A stretch of DNA of 64,000 nt from Clostridium sp. (GTDB taxonomy: Bacteria; Bacteroidota; Bacteroidia; Bacteroidales; Bacteroidaceae). The notes beneath the pieces are model-generated. The model saw only the letters and a program-made list of their open reading frames with translations. It was not told the DNA's origin and searched no databases. Made by a program: the position numbers and the translations under genes. The number at the start of each line of letters is the position of its first letter. Position 1 is the stretch's first letter. Below are positions 16,339 to 24,435 of the stretch, piece after piece. The DNA lies in NCBI GenBank assembly GCA_023663705.1, contig JAMPGY010000002.1:111515-175514 (forward strand). The letters run 5' to 3'.

Positions 16339-17991
16339 TTATTGATATAAGTATCGTTTGATGCTCTTTTTGGCTGTTTTCTCAAACTCGTCGTTGCGGA
16401 ACACGATGCGGGTTATCTGTGAATAGGCGGGCAATTCCTTGTTCAGTTCCACGCGGCTCTCGTCCAACAGTTCGGTCAGCTTCTTGTCATCGTATCCCTG
16501 TTTCAGCGCTTCGGCTATGTCGGGGTACACCAGCGCCACCAGCTTATCCTGTTTCATCACGATGAGCGACTCGTTGACAAACGGCATATTGTTCAGTTTG
16601 GCTTCAATTTCCTCCGGATAGATGTTCTGCCCGTTGGTGCTCAGCAACATGTTTTTGCATCGGCCTTTGATAAACACATAGCCGTTGGTGTCGATCACCG
16701 CCATGTCGCCCGTGTGTATCCAGCCCTCTTCGTCCAGCACTTCGGCAGTGGCTTTAGGGTCTTTGTAGTAGCCCAGCATGGTGTTGGTGCCTCTGCACAT
16801 CAGTTCGCCGGGAATGTGCGCCGGATCCCTACTGTTCACTTTCAGTTCCATGCGGTCGGCAGCCCGGCCGCACGACGTGTAGGGTGTGTCGTGCCACGGA
16901 CTGTGGCAGATGGTGGGGCCGCATTCTGTCATGCCGTAGGCGATGGAGTAGGGGAAGCGGATCTGTTTGAGGAAGGCCTCCACTTCGGCGTTGAAAGGTG
17001 CGCCACCGATGATGATGTCGGTTACGTTTCCACCGAAGAGTTTCATACTTTCCTCGCGCGCGCGTTCCTTTAATTTATCGCTGACGATGGGCAGACGCAG
17101 GAGCAGTTTGCCCAGTTTGCTGTCGGTGCGCGGAAGCACTTCTTTTTTGAATATCTTCTCCACCACGAGCGGTACGCACGAGATGACGCGTGGACGGATT
17201 TCGGCCACCGTCGTCATGATGATTTTGGGCGAGGGCATGCGGGTGAGGAAGTGGAGATGTGCACCGTGGCAGATGCCGTAGAGGAAGTCGTACACCAGTC
17301 CGAACACGTGTCCCATGGGGAGCATCGAGACGATACTGTCTCCCGGTTGGATGCCGATGGTACGGTGGCAAAACAGGATGTTGGACGTCAAGCTGCGCGC
17401 CGGCAACATCACTCCTTTGGAGTAGCCGGTGGTGCCGCTGGTGTAGTTGATCACCACCAGTGTCTCGGGCGATTCCTCCTTGCGGTAGTGCACGTGACAC
17501 GACTCAAACACGCGGGGAAATTTGCGGCCGAACATTTCATTGAGGTGTTTGCGGGCATAGGTGAGTTGTTCCGACCGGCTTTCGAGCAGACCGAAATCTT
17601 TCAGTCCGATGATCCCCTCGAGCGCCGGCATCTGTTCTTCGTTGAGGTTCTCCCACACCTGATCGCCCACAAAGAGCAGACGGGCCTCGCTGTGGTTCAC
17701 GATGTTGTGGATGTTGTCCGGCTTGAATTCGTGGAGGATGGGCACCACGACGGCACCATAGGTGAGTGTGGCCAGAAACGCCACACACCAATTGCCGCTG
17801 TTGCGGCCGCACAAGGCGATACGGTCGCCCGGCCGGATGCCGATATGCTCCATCACCAGATGGATTTTTTCTATCTTCCGGGCCACGTCCTTGTATTGCA
17901 GGGTCTCGCCTTGAAAGTCGGTCAGGGCCTTTCGGTTCCAGTTTGCTATGATGCTCTCTTCCAGCAGGTCTATCAGTCCTTTGTCTGTCAT
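16339..17991 (-). CDS. AMP-forming acyl-CoA synthetase / long-chain fatty acid-CoA ligase
   Basis: An ANL-superfamily enzyme that adenylates a carboxylic acid and transfers it to CoA. The P-loop is TSGTTGYSKG (184-193). The central motif YGMTECGP follows, then GWIHTGD, and FIKGRCKNMLLSTNGQNIYPEEIE leads the C-terminal lid. A Lys-rich end (TAKKSIKRYLYQ) holds the likely catalytic lysine. Length (550 residues) is normal for bacterial FadD-like enzymes. I choose the ATG at 17991 (MTDKGLIDLLEES). An upstream in-frame ATG at 18033 would place the start codon next to and upstream of the likely promoter element at 18021-18028. First gene of the minus-strand run ending in the small lipoprotein. Confidence 0.88.
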   Translation of the reverse strand: MTDKGLIDLLEESIIANWNRKALTDFQGETLQYKDVARKIEKIHLVMEHIGIRPGDRIALCGRNSGNWCVAFLATLTYGAVVVPILHEFKPDNIHNIVNHSEARLLFVGDQVWENLNEEQMPALEGIIGLKDFGLLESRSEQLTYARKHLNEMFGRKFPRVFESCHVHYRKEESPETLVVINYTSGTTGYSKGVMLPARSLTSNILFCHRTIGIQPGDSIVSMLPMGHVFGLVYDFLYGICHGAHLHFLTRMPSPKIIMTTVAEIRPRVISCVPLVVEKIFKKEVLPRTDSKLGKLLLRLPIVSDKLKERAREESMKLFGGNVTDIIIGGAPFNAEVEAFLKQIRFPYSIAYGMTECGPTICHSPWHDTPYTSCGRAADRMELKVNSRDPAHIPGELMCRGTNTMLGYYKDPKATAEVLDEEGWIHTGDMAVIDTNGYVFIKGRCKNMLLSTNGQNIYPEEIEAKLNNMPFVNESLIVMKQDKLVALVYPDIAEALKQGYDDKKLTELLDESRVELNKELPAYSQITRIVFRNDEFEKTAKKSIKRYLYQ

Positions 17992-18020
17992 GCTTCGATT
18001 TATGTCAGATTTATATAGAA

Positions 18021-18028
18021 CAAAGATA
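18021..18028 (-). promoter_or_regulatory. -7 promoter element for the acyl-CoA ligase/addAB run
   Basis: CAAAGATA on the plus strand reads TATCTTTG on the minus strand, a full match to TAnnTTTG, 30 nt before the ATG at 17991. A -33 candidate (CAGA, 18047-18050, three of four bases) lies 18 nt upstream. Confidence 0.55.
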
Positions 18029-18125
18029 GTCAAACTCGTTTACATACAGATGGATTTTTATAAATTAATGCATTCCGGCCTTATCCCGGGTGTGTGTTGA
18101 CCGTTCTGTCAATGCCTGGCTGCCT

Positions 18126-18157
18126 TTTGCGGATACTCGCTTTTTTCACTACCTTTG
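18126..18157 (+). promoter_or_regulatory. Promoter of the HAD-panB-MFS operon
   Basis: TTTG at 18126-18129 (-33) and TACCTTTG at 18150-18157 (-7) are separated by 20 nt, a full match to the Bacteroidetes housekeeping promoter. The start codon of the HAD gene follows 32 nt downstream of the -7 element. Confidence 0.75.
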
Positions 18158-18189
18158 CCGTCCGCTAAGGATACATAATAAAGAGGATT

Positions 18190-18867
18190 ATGCAAAACGG
18201 TAAAAAGAATGTAATGATGTCCATGGCTGCGCTTTTCGACCTGGACGGAGTGGTGTTTGACACCGAGCCGCAGTATAGTGAGTTCTGGGGTGGGATAGGT
18301 CGGGAGTTTCGTCCCGATGTCCCGGATTTTGACCGGAAGATAAAGGGACAGACCCTTGTGCAGATTTACGGACGCTGGTTTGCGGGCGAGGAAGGGTTAC
18401 AGCGTGAGATCACGGCACGCCTGAATGCGTTTGAACGTGATATGCGCTACGACTACATTCCCGGTGTGGAGGACTTTCTGCATGACTTGGCCGGAGCCGG
18501 GGTGTTCACAGCAGTGGTCACCAGTTCCAACCGCGCGAAGATGGAGCGTGTGTATGCGGCCCGTCCGGAATTCGGGCAAAGGTTCAGCCGCATTCTCACA
18601 TCGGAGGACTTTGCCGAGTCGAAGCCTCATCCCGACTGTTATCTGAAGGGGGCTTCTGCTGCAGGGCTGCCTCCCGGACGTTGTGTGGTGTTCGAGGACT
18701 CGTTTCATGGCATCGAGTCGGGTTGCCGTGCCGGCATGACCGTCGTGGGACTCTCGACCACCAATCCGACCGGGGCAATCGCTCCTTTCTGTCGGCTTGT
18801 GATACCCGATTTTACGGGTTTCAAGGTAGAAAATATGCATGATCTGCTCCGTGAGTCTGAAAAATAA
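18190..18867 (+). CDS. HAD-superfamily phosphatase/phosphomutase
   Basis: A 225-residue subfamily IA HAD hydrolase related to beta-phosphoglucomutase and phosphoglycolate phosphatase. Motif I is FDLDGVVFDTE, with nucleophile Asp17 and general acid/base Asp19. A helical cap follows (about 30-95), then motif II VTSSN (about 117-121), motif III with a Lys in SKPHP, and motif IV VVFEDSFHGIES. All catalytic residues are present; the substrate is not predictable. AGAGGA at 18182-18187 supports the ATG at 18190 over later in-frame ATGs at 18214, 18217 and 18223. Heads a likely operon with panB and the MFS gene. Confidence 0.88.
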   Translation: MQNGKKNVMMSMAALFDLDGVVFDTEPQYSEFWGGIGREFRPDVPDFDRKIKGQTLVQIYGRWFAGEEGLQREITARLNAFERDMRYDYIPGVEDFLHDLAGAGVFTAVVTSSNRAKMERVYAARPEFGQRFSRILTSEDFAESKPHPDCYLKGASAAGLPPGRCVVFEDSFHGIESGCRAGMTVVGLSTTNPTGAIAPFCRLVIPDFTGFKVENMHDLLRESEK

Positions 18868-18900
18868 TGTAATTTTGCGCCGACTTTTAAAAAACATGCT

Positions 18901-19722
18901 ATGGCAGGATATTTAGTAGATGACACCCGCAAGGTGACAACTCACAGATTGATAGAGATGAAGCAGCAGGGCAAGAAGATTGCCATGCTCACGGCCTACG
19001 ATTATACGATGGCGCAGATTGTGGACGGAGCCGGTGTGGACGTTATATTAATAGGTGATTCGGCTTCCAATGTGATGGCTGGAAACATCACCACGTTGCC
19101 CATGACGTTGAATCAGATGATTTATCACGCCACCTCGGTGGTGCGGGGTGTGAAGCGTGCGCTCGTGGTGTGCGACATGCCCTTCGGCACCTATCAGGTG
19201 AATGCTACGGAAGGTGTCACCAATGCCATCCGCATTATGAAGGAGAGCGGATGTGACGCCCTGAAGCTGGAAGGCGGACAGGAAATTATCGATACGGTGA
19301 AGACCATACTTGCGGCCGGAATACCCATTATGGGGCATCTGGGACTGACTCCGCAAAGCATCAACAAGTTCGGCACCTATGCCGTGCGTGCCAAGGAAGA
19401 GGCGGAGGCCAACCGCCTGATCGAGGATGCTCACGCTTTGGAGGAGGCCGGTTGTTTCGGTCTGGTGCTGGAGAAGATTCCCGCGGCATTGGCACAGCGT
19501 GTGGCCGCCGAACTCACCATACCCGTAATCGGTATCGGTGCCGGCGGACAGGTGGACGGACAGGTGCTTGTGGTGGACGATATGCTGGGCATGACTAAGG
19601 GCTTCTCGCCGAAGTTCCTGCGTCGTTATGCCGATTTGCACACGGTGATGACTGATGCCATCGGCCGTTATGTGGGTGATGTGAAGTCGCAGGACTTCCC
19701 GAATGTCAACGAACAATATTAA
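18901..19722 (+). CDS. panB: 3-methyl-2-oxobutanoate hydroxymethyltransferase (pantothenate synthesis)
   Basis: Transfers a one-carbon unit from 5,10-methylene-tetrahydrofolate to alpha-ketoisovalerate, giving ketopantoate, the first step to pantothenate and CoA. The 273 residues cover the full TIM barrel: [10 protein letters not shown] (29-38), the metal-binding [10 protein letters not shown] (about 52-61), [14 protein letters not shown] and [14 protein letters not shown], and the end VVDDMLGM then [11 protein letters not shown]. No panC or panD is nearby in the window. Besides the operon promoter, a TAATTTTG at 18870-18877, 23 nt before the ATG, may be an internal promoter, but it lacks a -33 element. 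Confidence 0.96.
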   Translation: MAGYLVDDTRKVTTHRLIEMKQQGKKIAMLTAYDYTMAQIVDGAGVDVILIGDSASNVMAGNITTLPMTLNQMIYHATSVVRGVKRALVVCDMPFGTYQVNATEGVTNAIRIMKESGCDALKLEGGQEIIDTVKTILAAGIPIMGHLGLTPQSINKFGTYAVRAKEEAEANRLIEDAHALEEAGCFGLVLEKIPAALAQRVAAELTIPVIGIGAGGQVDGQVLVVDDMLGMTKGFSPKFLRRYADLHTVMTDAIGRYVGDVKSQDFPNVNEQY

Positions 19723-19724
19723 GC

Positions 19725-20882
19725 GTGGACGCGGATTGGGATAAAGCCGCCAAGCGCGGATGGCGTCTTAACTGTTGGCGCCTCAGTGTGGTAAATCTGC
19801 TGGTAGGAATGTCTTTCTATCTGCAGATTCCTTTTTTATCCCGGGTGTTGCAGCCCGACAGTTGGGCGGCATGGCCGGATGCTCTGTTGTGGTTCGGCGG
19901 CTGCTATGTGGCCGGTATGTTTCTGCCCGGTCCCTTCTGCAACTATTGGCTCGATGCCTATCGGCGTCTCAGTGTGTGCCGTTGGTCAATCTGGCTTCTG
20001 CTGATCTCGTCGGCTTTGCTCTATTGGGTGGTTCCGGTGGTTTTCAAACCTCTTTACGGCCTGCCTGCGGGTATGGCCATGGGCTTGTTTCAGATGTCGG
20101 CAGGAAGCACGTTGTTGGTCGATTTGTCGCCTTCGGACTGCCGCACACTGGCGTCCCACCTTTATTATTGGTTGTCGCGTCTGGCTTTGGGACTTGGGCC
20201 GGTGCTCTCTCTGCTGGTCACTCCGGTGGCCGGACTGCAGTGGTTGCCTTGGCTCTCGTTGCTGTGTGGCGGTGTGGCTCTGTTGGTGTTGCTGACGGTA
20301 GAGGTACCTTTCCGCACACCGCTTGAACCTAAAATGATTTCTCTCGACCGCTTTTGGATGCCCCGTGCGTTCCGTTTGTTTTCCGCACTGTTTCCGTTGG
20401 CTTTTGCGGTGGGCTTTCAACTCCCGTCTTTGAAGGGAGCCGAGTGGTATGCCCTCATGCTGGTCGGCCTGTTGGTGGCTCTGCTGTTTCATCGGCTGTT
20501 TCGCCGGATGGCTGATGTGCGCTATGAGGCGGTGTGGGGTATGATGCTGATTTCATTAGCCTGTCTGTTCCGCCTGTTGGTTCCTTCCGATACCGATTGG
20601 CCGATGATAGCCTTTGTGGTTTTGCTGTCCGCCGGATTGGGCAGTGCGGTGTGCCGCTATCTCCTTTTCTTTGTCCGCATCGCCCGTCATTGCGAGCGTG
20701 GTACGGCTCAGACCACCTACATGCTGGCCTGGGAGGGCGGTCTGCTGTTTGGTGTGTCCGTGGGTCTGTGGTCGGCGGATGCGGGTTGCGGTTTCCTTCT
20801 TCCGTTGCTTTCCGTGTGCGTGGCCTGGGGAGTATACTCCTTGTTCGTTCATCGCTGGATCAAGGTGGAGCGTGGTATCTGA
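19725..20882 (+). CDS. Major facilitator superfamily transporter
   Basis: A 385-residue integral membrane protein with about eleven or twelve hydrophobic helices and few loops. It starts at GTG (19725), two nt after the panB stop, so it depends on upstream translation. The general MFS pattern is seen: a first helix RLSVVNLLVGMSFYLQIP, repeated six-helix halves around a basic central region (about 200-215), and LFHRLFRRM. No substrate-defining motif is recognised. Position after panB suggests export or uptake of a pantothenate-pathway compound, but this is only context. A 71-nt hairpin follows its stop by 49 nt. Confidence 0.75.
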   Translation: MDADWDKAAKRGWRLNCWRLSVVNLLVGMSFYLQIPFLSRVLQPDSWAAWPDALLWFGGCYVAGMFLPGPFCNYWLDAYRRLSVCRWSIWLLLISSALLYWVVPVVFKPLYGLPAGMAMGLFQMSAGSTLLVDLSPSDCRTLASHLYYWLSRLALGLGPVLSLLVTPVAGLQWLPWLSLLCGGVALLVLLTVEVPFRTPLEPKMISLDRFWMPRAFRLFSALFPLAFAVGFQLPSLKGAEWYALMLVGLLVALLFHRLFRRMADVRYEAVWGMMLISLACLFRLLVPSDTDWPMIAFVVLLSAGLGSAVCRYLLFFVRIARHCERGTAQTTYMLAWEGGLLFGVSVGLWSADAGCGFLLPLLSVCVAWGVYSLFVHRWIKVERGI

Positions 20883-20931
20883 CGTGCCTGTGGCGCGTTC
20901 TTCAGTATGTGTACATAAGGTCCTGTAGTAG

Positions 20932-21002
20932 ACGTACTGAAGGTGCTGTATTACACGTACATAAGGAGGCTATGTACGTGTAACGAAGCACCTTCAGTAC
21001 GT
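20932..21002. repeat. 71-nt near-perfect hairpin, GTAC-rich
   Basis: The outer arms, ACGTACTGAAGGTGCT (20932-20947) and its exact reverse complement (20987-21002), enclose an inner stem TTACACGTACATA (20951-20963) with its exact reverse complement (20971-20983). A 3/3 internal mismatch separates the stems and the loop is 7 nt (AGGAGGC). Related fragments recur at 20900-20920 and 20998-21010. No T-run follows, so it is not a classical terminator, though it could protect the 3' end of the MFS transcript. Confidence 0.85.
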
Positions 21003-21096
21003 GTAACGCAGATGGGCTTGTAGGTTGCCTTTGTTGCCCAAATCGACAGACGATTTCAGCCAGGTCTCCCTCACAATACGGTGTGATTAAGATTAT

Positions 21097-21175
21097 GCTT
21101 CAAAGGTTCATACTATCTGTGTATCAAAGAGAAAAGGTTCAGCAAACCTTCAGTTTTCCTTCAGCAGAGCTTCAC
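21097..21175 (+). repeat. Left arm of a 79-bp inverted repeat
   Basis: The first 72 nt (21097-21168) are the exact reverse complement of 21464-21535. One mismatch follows at 21169, then six more matched bases. The arm contains TTCA words at roughly 11-bp steps near its inner end (TTCAGCAAACC, TTCAGTTTTCC, TTCAGCAGAGC). It reads the same 5' to 3' as the minus strand of the right arm. Confidence 0.92.
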
Positions 21176-21205
21176 CTTTCAGATCGGCGGAATTCCGTGG
21201 ATAAG

Positions 21206-21297
21206 CCGCTTGCCTATGGGAGGTGAAGCCGTAGGCCTATGCAATGTTGTCCCGCTTGCCTACGGCTTACCCCATCCGCTTGCCTACGGGACAACAT
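21206..21297. repeat. Three copies of CCGCTTGCCTAYGG with nested inverted repeats
   Basis: Direct copies start at 21206, 21252 and 21276, within the 281 bp between the long inverted-repeat arms. Two inverted pairs are nested here: ATGTTGTCCCG (21244-21254) with CGGGACAACAT (21287-21297), and AAGCCGTAGGC (21226-21236) with GCCTACGGCTT (21258-21268). The pairings are mutually exclusive in part, so two alternative folds are possible. Confidence 0.8.
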
Positions 21298-21456
21298 AGC
21301 GTAGGTTATTCCAATGAAACCTTGTGGATATGTCCTTTCGCTGAATCTTTATTTGTTGATATTCAGATTGCTGTCGTGTGTCTGTTGCCTAAACAACGAA
21401 CGGGCGCCTGAGGCATTGCCGTATGTGTGGAATGATACACTAGCCGACTCCATGCA

Positions 21457-21535
21457 GTGAAGTTCTGCTGAAGGAAAACTGAAGGTTTGCTGAACCTTTT
21501 CTCTTTGATACACAGATAGTATGAACCTTTGAAGC
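21457..21535 (-). repeat. Right arm of the 79-bp inverted repeat
   Basis: Reverse complement of 21097-21175 with a single mismatch (21463 against 21169). The arms enclose 281 bp (21176-21456), giving a 439-bp unit. The flanking bases (left ...ATTAAGATTAT, right TTCTTGGCTTC...) show no direct target-site duplication. Confidence 0.92.
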
Positions 21536-21725
21536 TTCTTGGCTTCCGAACGTATTTGTGAAAGGACAATCCTTGTGCGTATACAAACTAAACGGGTTGG
21601 CGCTGTCAGCGTGTGGCATGATGCCGCAAGGCTGAGGCGCGGTGTTAACAAATGGAGCATATGAAAAAGAACGGGGTGGGGAAGACATGTTCTATAACAT
21701 GTAAAAGTGTTAAAAATACACTGAT

Positions 21726-21758
21726 TTTGTATCAGAACAGTGAAAGTTTATAATTTTG
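21726..21758 (+). promoter_or_regulatory. Promoter of the FAS1/SusCD operon
   Basis: TTTG at 21726-21729 (-33) and TAATTTTG at 21751-21758 (-7) with a 21-nt spacer fit the Bacteroidetes promoter consensus. Transcription should start near 21765 and give a 5' leader of about 55 nt before the ATG at 21820. The promoter lies outside the inverted-repeat unit, about 190 nt downstream of its right arm. Confidence 0.8.
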
Positions 21759-21819
21759 TGTTCTGAACAAGATAAAACGAACATAGACGACAAAAGGAAT
21801 TTAACCAACTTAATAAAAC

Positions 21820-24423
21820 ATGAAAAGCAGTTATTTGAAAAGACGACTGGGTCGTTTTGTCATTCCTGCTTGTGCTGCAATGACGGTTGGATTGGGACTT
21901 TCCTCGTGCGAGGATGAGTTGCTGACCGGTATGCCTTCCTGGTTGGGAAGCAGCATTTACGAGGAGTTGCAGACAAGAGGCAATTACGAAACGACGCTAA
22001 GGCTCATTAATGATCCGGCTTTGAATTATGCATCCGTGTTGCAGCGTACCGGAAGTAAGACGCTTTTTGCAGCTGATGATGCGGCTTTCGATCGCTTCTT
22101 CAAGAAAAACGATTGGGGCGTGAAGAGCTATGACGATTTGTCGGATGCCCAAAAGAAGATGTTGTTCAACACTTCAATGGTGAACAACGCTTATCTGATA
22201 GAGCTTCTGTCGAGCGTGAGCGGGAATCCACCCGAAGAAGGGAAGTGTATGCGTCGCATGACTTCCCTGTCTGTGTTTGATTCCGTGCCTCGCGTGTGGG
22301 CGAAGGACATGCCCGATAATATCTATTGGAGTGCGGCCCGCGAGGAATTTACCGATGAGAATCACCCTATGTTGCTCATGAAGGACAACACGGTGGCTCC
22401 TATGGTACACTTCCTGCCCCGTTTCATGGAGTCAAACAATATCACAAACGAGGATTTTGAAATCCTGACCAATCATCAGACCAATGACATCAATCAGGCT
22501 TACGTCAACGGAAGCCTGGTGACCGAGAAAGACAAAACCTGCCAGAACGGTTATCTGCAATTTGTGGATGAGGTGGTGAAGCCCCTCGACAATATGGCCG
22601 AGATAATCCGTAAGAAACCTCAGTTCTCACAATTCAGCCGCCTGCTGGAGCGCTTCTCGTTTCCGCAGCGCAGCACCAGCATGACGGCACAGTGGAAGCA
22701 GAACACCGGTGGCGATGAGGACATTTATGTGAAACGATACTTCAATACGAACGGATCGTCCGAGGTCAGCGTGGACGACTATGGCAACAAAGCCACGGCT
22801 CAGCTCAGTTTCGATCCGGGAAACAATACTTATATATACAGCAACTCCGGTGGCTACACGATGTCGCATGATGCCGGTGTGATGCTCGTGCCCACCGATG
22901 AGGCATTGGATGATTTCTGGAATGGCGAGGGACGCACACTGCAGGAGAAGTTCGGATCGTGGGATGAGGTGAGCGACTCCATTGTGGTGGCGCTTATCAA
23001 CAATATGATGCTCTCTTCGTTTATTGCCTCCGTGCCCAGCAAGTTCGGTTCGGTGGTCAACTCCGCTCAGGAGGCCATGGGTATCGAAAAGGCTGATGTG
23101 GACAGTTGTTTCCTGGCCTGCAACGGTGTGGTGTATCAGGTGAACCGCGTGTTCTCCGTGCCCGACTACCGTTCGGTCACCTATCCCGCATTGCTCAACA
23201 CCGACCGCATGGGTGTGATCAACGAGGCCATCAGCATTCTGAAGATGAAGGAATTCCTCAATCAGATGTCGTTCGACAAAATTGAAGACAAGTACAGCTT
23301 CATTATTCCCACCAATATGGCTCTGACCCGCTATATCGATCCCGTGTCGGTAGCCAAGGGCACTCCGCAGGTGTATGAATTCTACATAGACAACCGTGCC
23401 AGCAACACTGGCATCAAGGTGAAGGCGCACGTCTATGACTATGACCCGGCTACCGGCGAAGTGGGTGCACAGCGGCCCACGCGCGACGAGCCGAAAGACT
23501 CTGTGGTGCGGAACCGTCTGCAAGACATCTTGGACAACCACCTTGTGCTGGGACAGTTCAACAACCACCAGCAATACTACCGTACCAAGAGCGGTGGAGT
23601 GGTGCAGGTGTCGGGCTTTGGCACCGATGACCTGAAGGTGGGCGGCACCTGGCAGGGCGACCGCGGAACATCGGTTTCCGTCCGTCCGGAGGACATCTTC
23701 GACATGTCGCAGACCGGTAACGGCATCTCCTACATCATCGACGAGGAACCGTTGATGACCACTTCGCGTTCGGTGTGGCAGACCCTGAAGGAGGATGAAG
23801 CCTACAGTGAGTTCTTCGCTCTGCTTGACGGTAGTGACAATCTGATGGCGGCCACGGTGGACCGTCATGCCACAACGGACAAGACCATCACTTTCTTCAG
23901 CAACTATCACTACACGATTTATGTACCTACTAACGAATCGGTGCGTGAATTGATAGATGCCGGCAAGTTGCCTACTTGGGAGCAGGTGACAGCCGTGAAG
24001 GAAAATGAGGAATTGCTGGATGCCGATCGCCTGCAACAGGTGGACTCGCTCACCAATATTATCGAGAACTTCCTGCGCTATCACATCTACGACAATGCTC
24101 TCTACATCGGTGGAGAGACGGTGGAAAACGGAATCTACGAATCCTCTTGTCTGGGCAGCAACGGACGTTTCGTGCGTTCCACGGTGACCAACAATGCTTC
24201 CGGTTTCACGGTGAAGGACAATTGTGGTAACGTGCGCCGCGTGCTGACGGTTGCCGATGGTGCGGGTGACCACTCCAACAAACTGACACGTGACTATCTG
24301 TTCAACAACATAGATGTGTCGAAAGCCACCAACATCTACACGTCGTCCTATGCTGTGATCCATCTTATCGACAAACCGCTGTTCTACGCCGAGGATCAGT
24401 TCCCCGAACCCAATCAACAGTAA
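21820..24423 (+). CDS. Four-domain fasciclin (FAS1) surface lipoprotein
   Basis: An 867-residue lipoprotein. The signal ends LSSC (Cys30), followed by EDE, an acidic stretch like the lipoprotein export signal that sends Bacteroidetes lipoproteins to the cell surface. Four FAS1-like units can be traced by the pattern T(L/F/Y)-x-x-P/A-T/D-x-x-A/S plus a later H/N-rich strand: about 45-235 (TLFAADDAAFDRFF), 345-450 (GVMLVPTDEALDDFW), 462-590 (SFIIPTNMALTRYI) and 650-860 (TIYVPTNESVRELI). FAS1 domains mediate adhesion or ligand binding. First gene of a seven-gene run; the SusC gene follows after 12 nt. No catalytic motif is seen. Confidence 0.85.
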   Translation: MKSSYLKRRLGRFVIPACAAMTVGLGLSSCEDELLTGMPSWLGSSIYEELQTRGNYETTLRLINDPALNYASVLQRTGSKTLFAADDAAFDRFFKKNDWGVKSYDDLSDAQKKMLFNTSMVNNAYLIELLSSVSGNPPEEGKCMRRMTSLSVFDSVPRVWAKDMPDNIYWSAAREEFTDENHPMLLMKDNTVAPMVHFLPRFMESNNITNEDFEILTNHQTNDINQAYVNGSLVTEKDKTCQNGYLQFVDEVVKPLDNMAEIIRKKPQFSQFSRLLERFSFPQRSTSMTAQWKQNTGGDEDIYVKRYFNTNGSSEVSVDDYGNKATAQLSFDPGNNTYIYSNSGGYTMSHDAGVMLVPTDEALDDFWNGEGRTLQEKFGSWDEVSDSIVVALINNMMLSSFIASVPSKFGSVVNSAQEAMGIEKADVDSCFLACNGVVYQVNRVFSVPDYRSVTYPALLNTDRMGVINEAISILKMKEFLNQMSFDKIEDKYSFIIPTNMALTRYIDPVSVAKGTPQVYEFYIDNRASNTGIKVKAHVYDYDPATGEVGAQRPTRDEPKDSVVRNRLQDILDNHLVLGQFNNHQQYYRTKSGGVVQVSGFGTDDLKVGGTWQGDRGTSVSVRPEDIFDMSQTGNGISYIIDEEPLMTTSRSVWQTLKEDEAYSEFFALLDGSDNLMAATVDRHATTDKTITFFSNYHYTIYVPTNESVRELIDAGKLPTWEQVTAVKENEELLDADRLQQVDSLTNIIENFLRYHIYDNALYIGGETVENGIYESSCLGSNGRFVRSTVTNNASGFTVKDNCGNVRRVLTVADGAGDHSNKLTRDYLFNNIDVSKATNIYTSSYAVIHLIDKPLFYAEDQFPEPNQQ

Positions 24424-24435
24424 ACAATCAGGAGT

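Larger units (their letters stand above)
20883..21819. other. Gene-free, repeat-rich intergenic region upstream of the FAS1/SusCD operon
   Basis: Nine hundred and thirty-seven bases without a credible protein gene. From left to right it holds a GTAC-rich hairpin (20932-21002), the left arm of a long inverted repeat (21097-21175), three copies of a 15-mer with local inverted repeats (21206-21297), the right arm (21457-21535), and a promoter (21726-21758) driving the operon. Open frames here are short and lack family resemblance. The repeats are described separately. Confidence 0.8.

Noticed and set aside
16339..17991. Nonribosomal peptide adenylation domain
   Set aside because: It stands alone, has no carrier or condensation domain, and the central motifs fit acyl-CoA ligases.
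21097..21535. Miniature transposable element or insertion sequence
   Set aside because: No transposase frame fits in 439 bp, and I see no target-site duplication at the flanks. The non-autonomous element idea cannot be excluded without genome copy counts.
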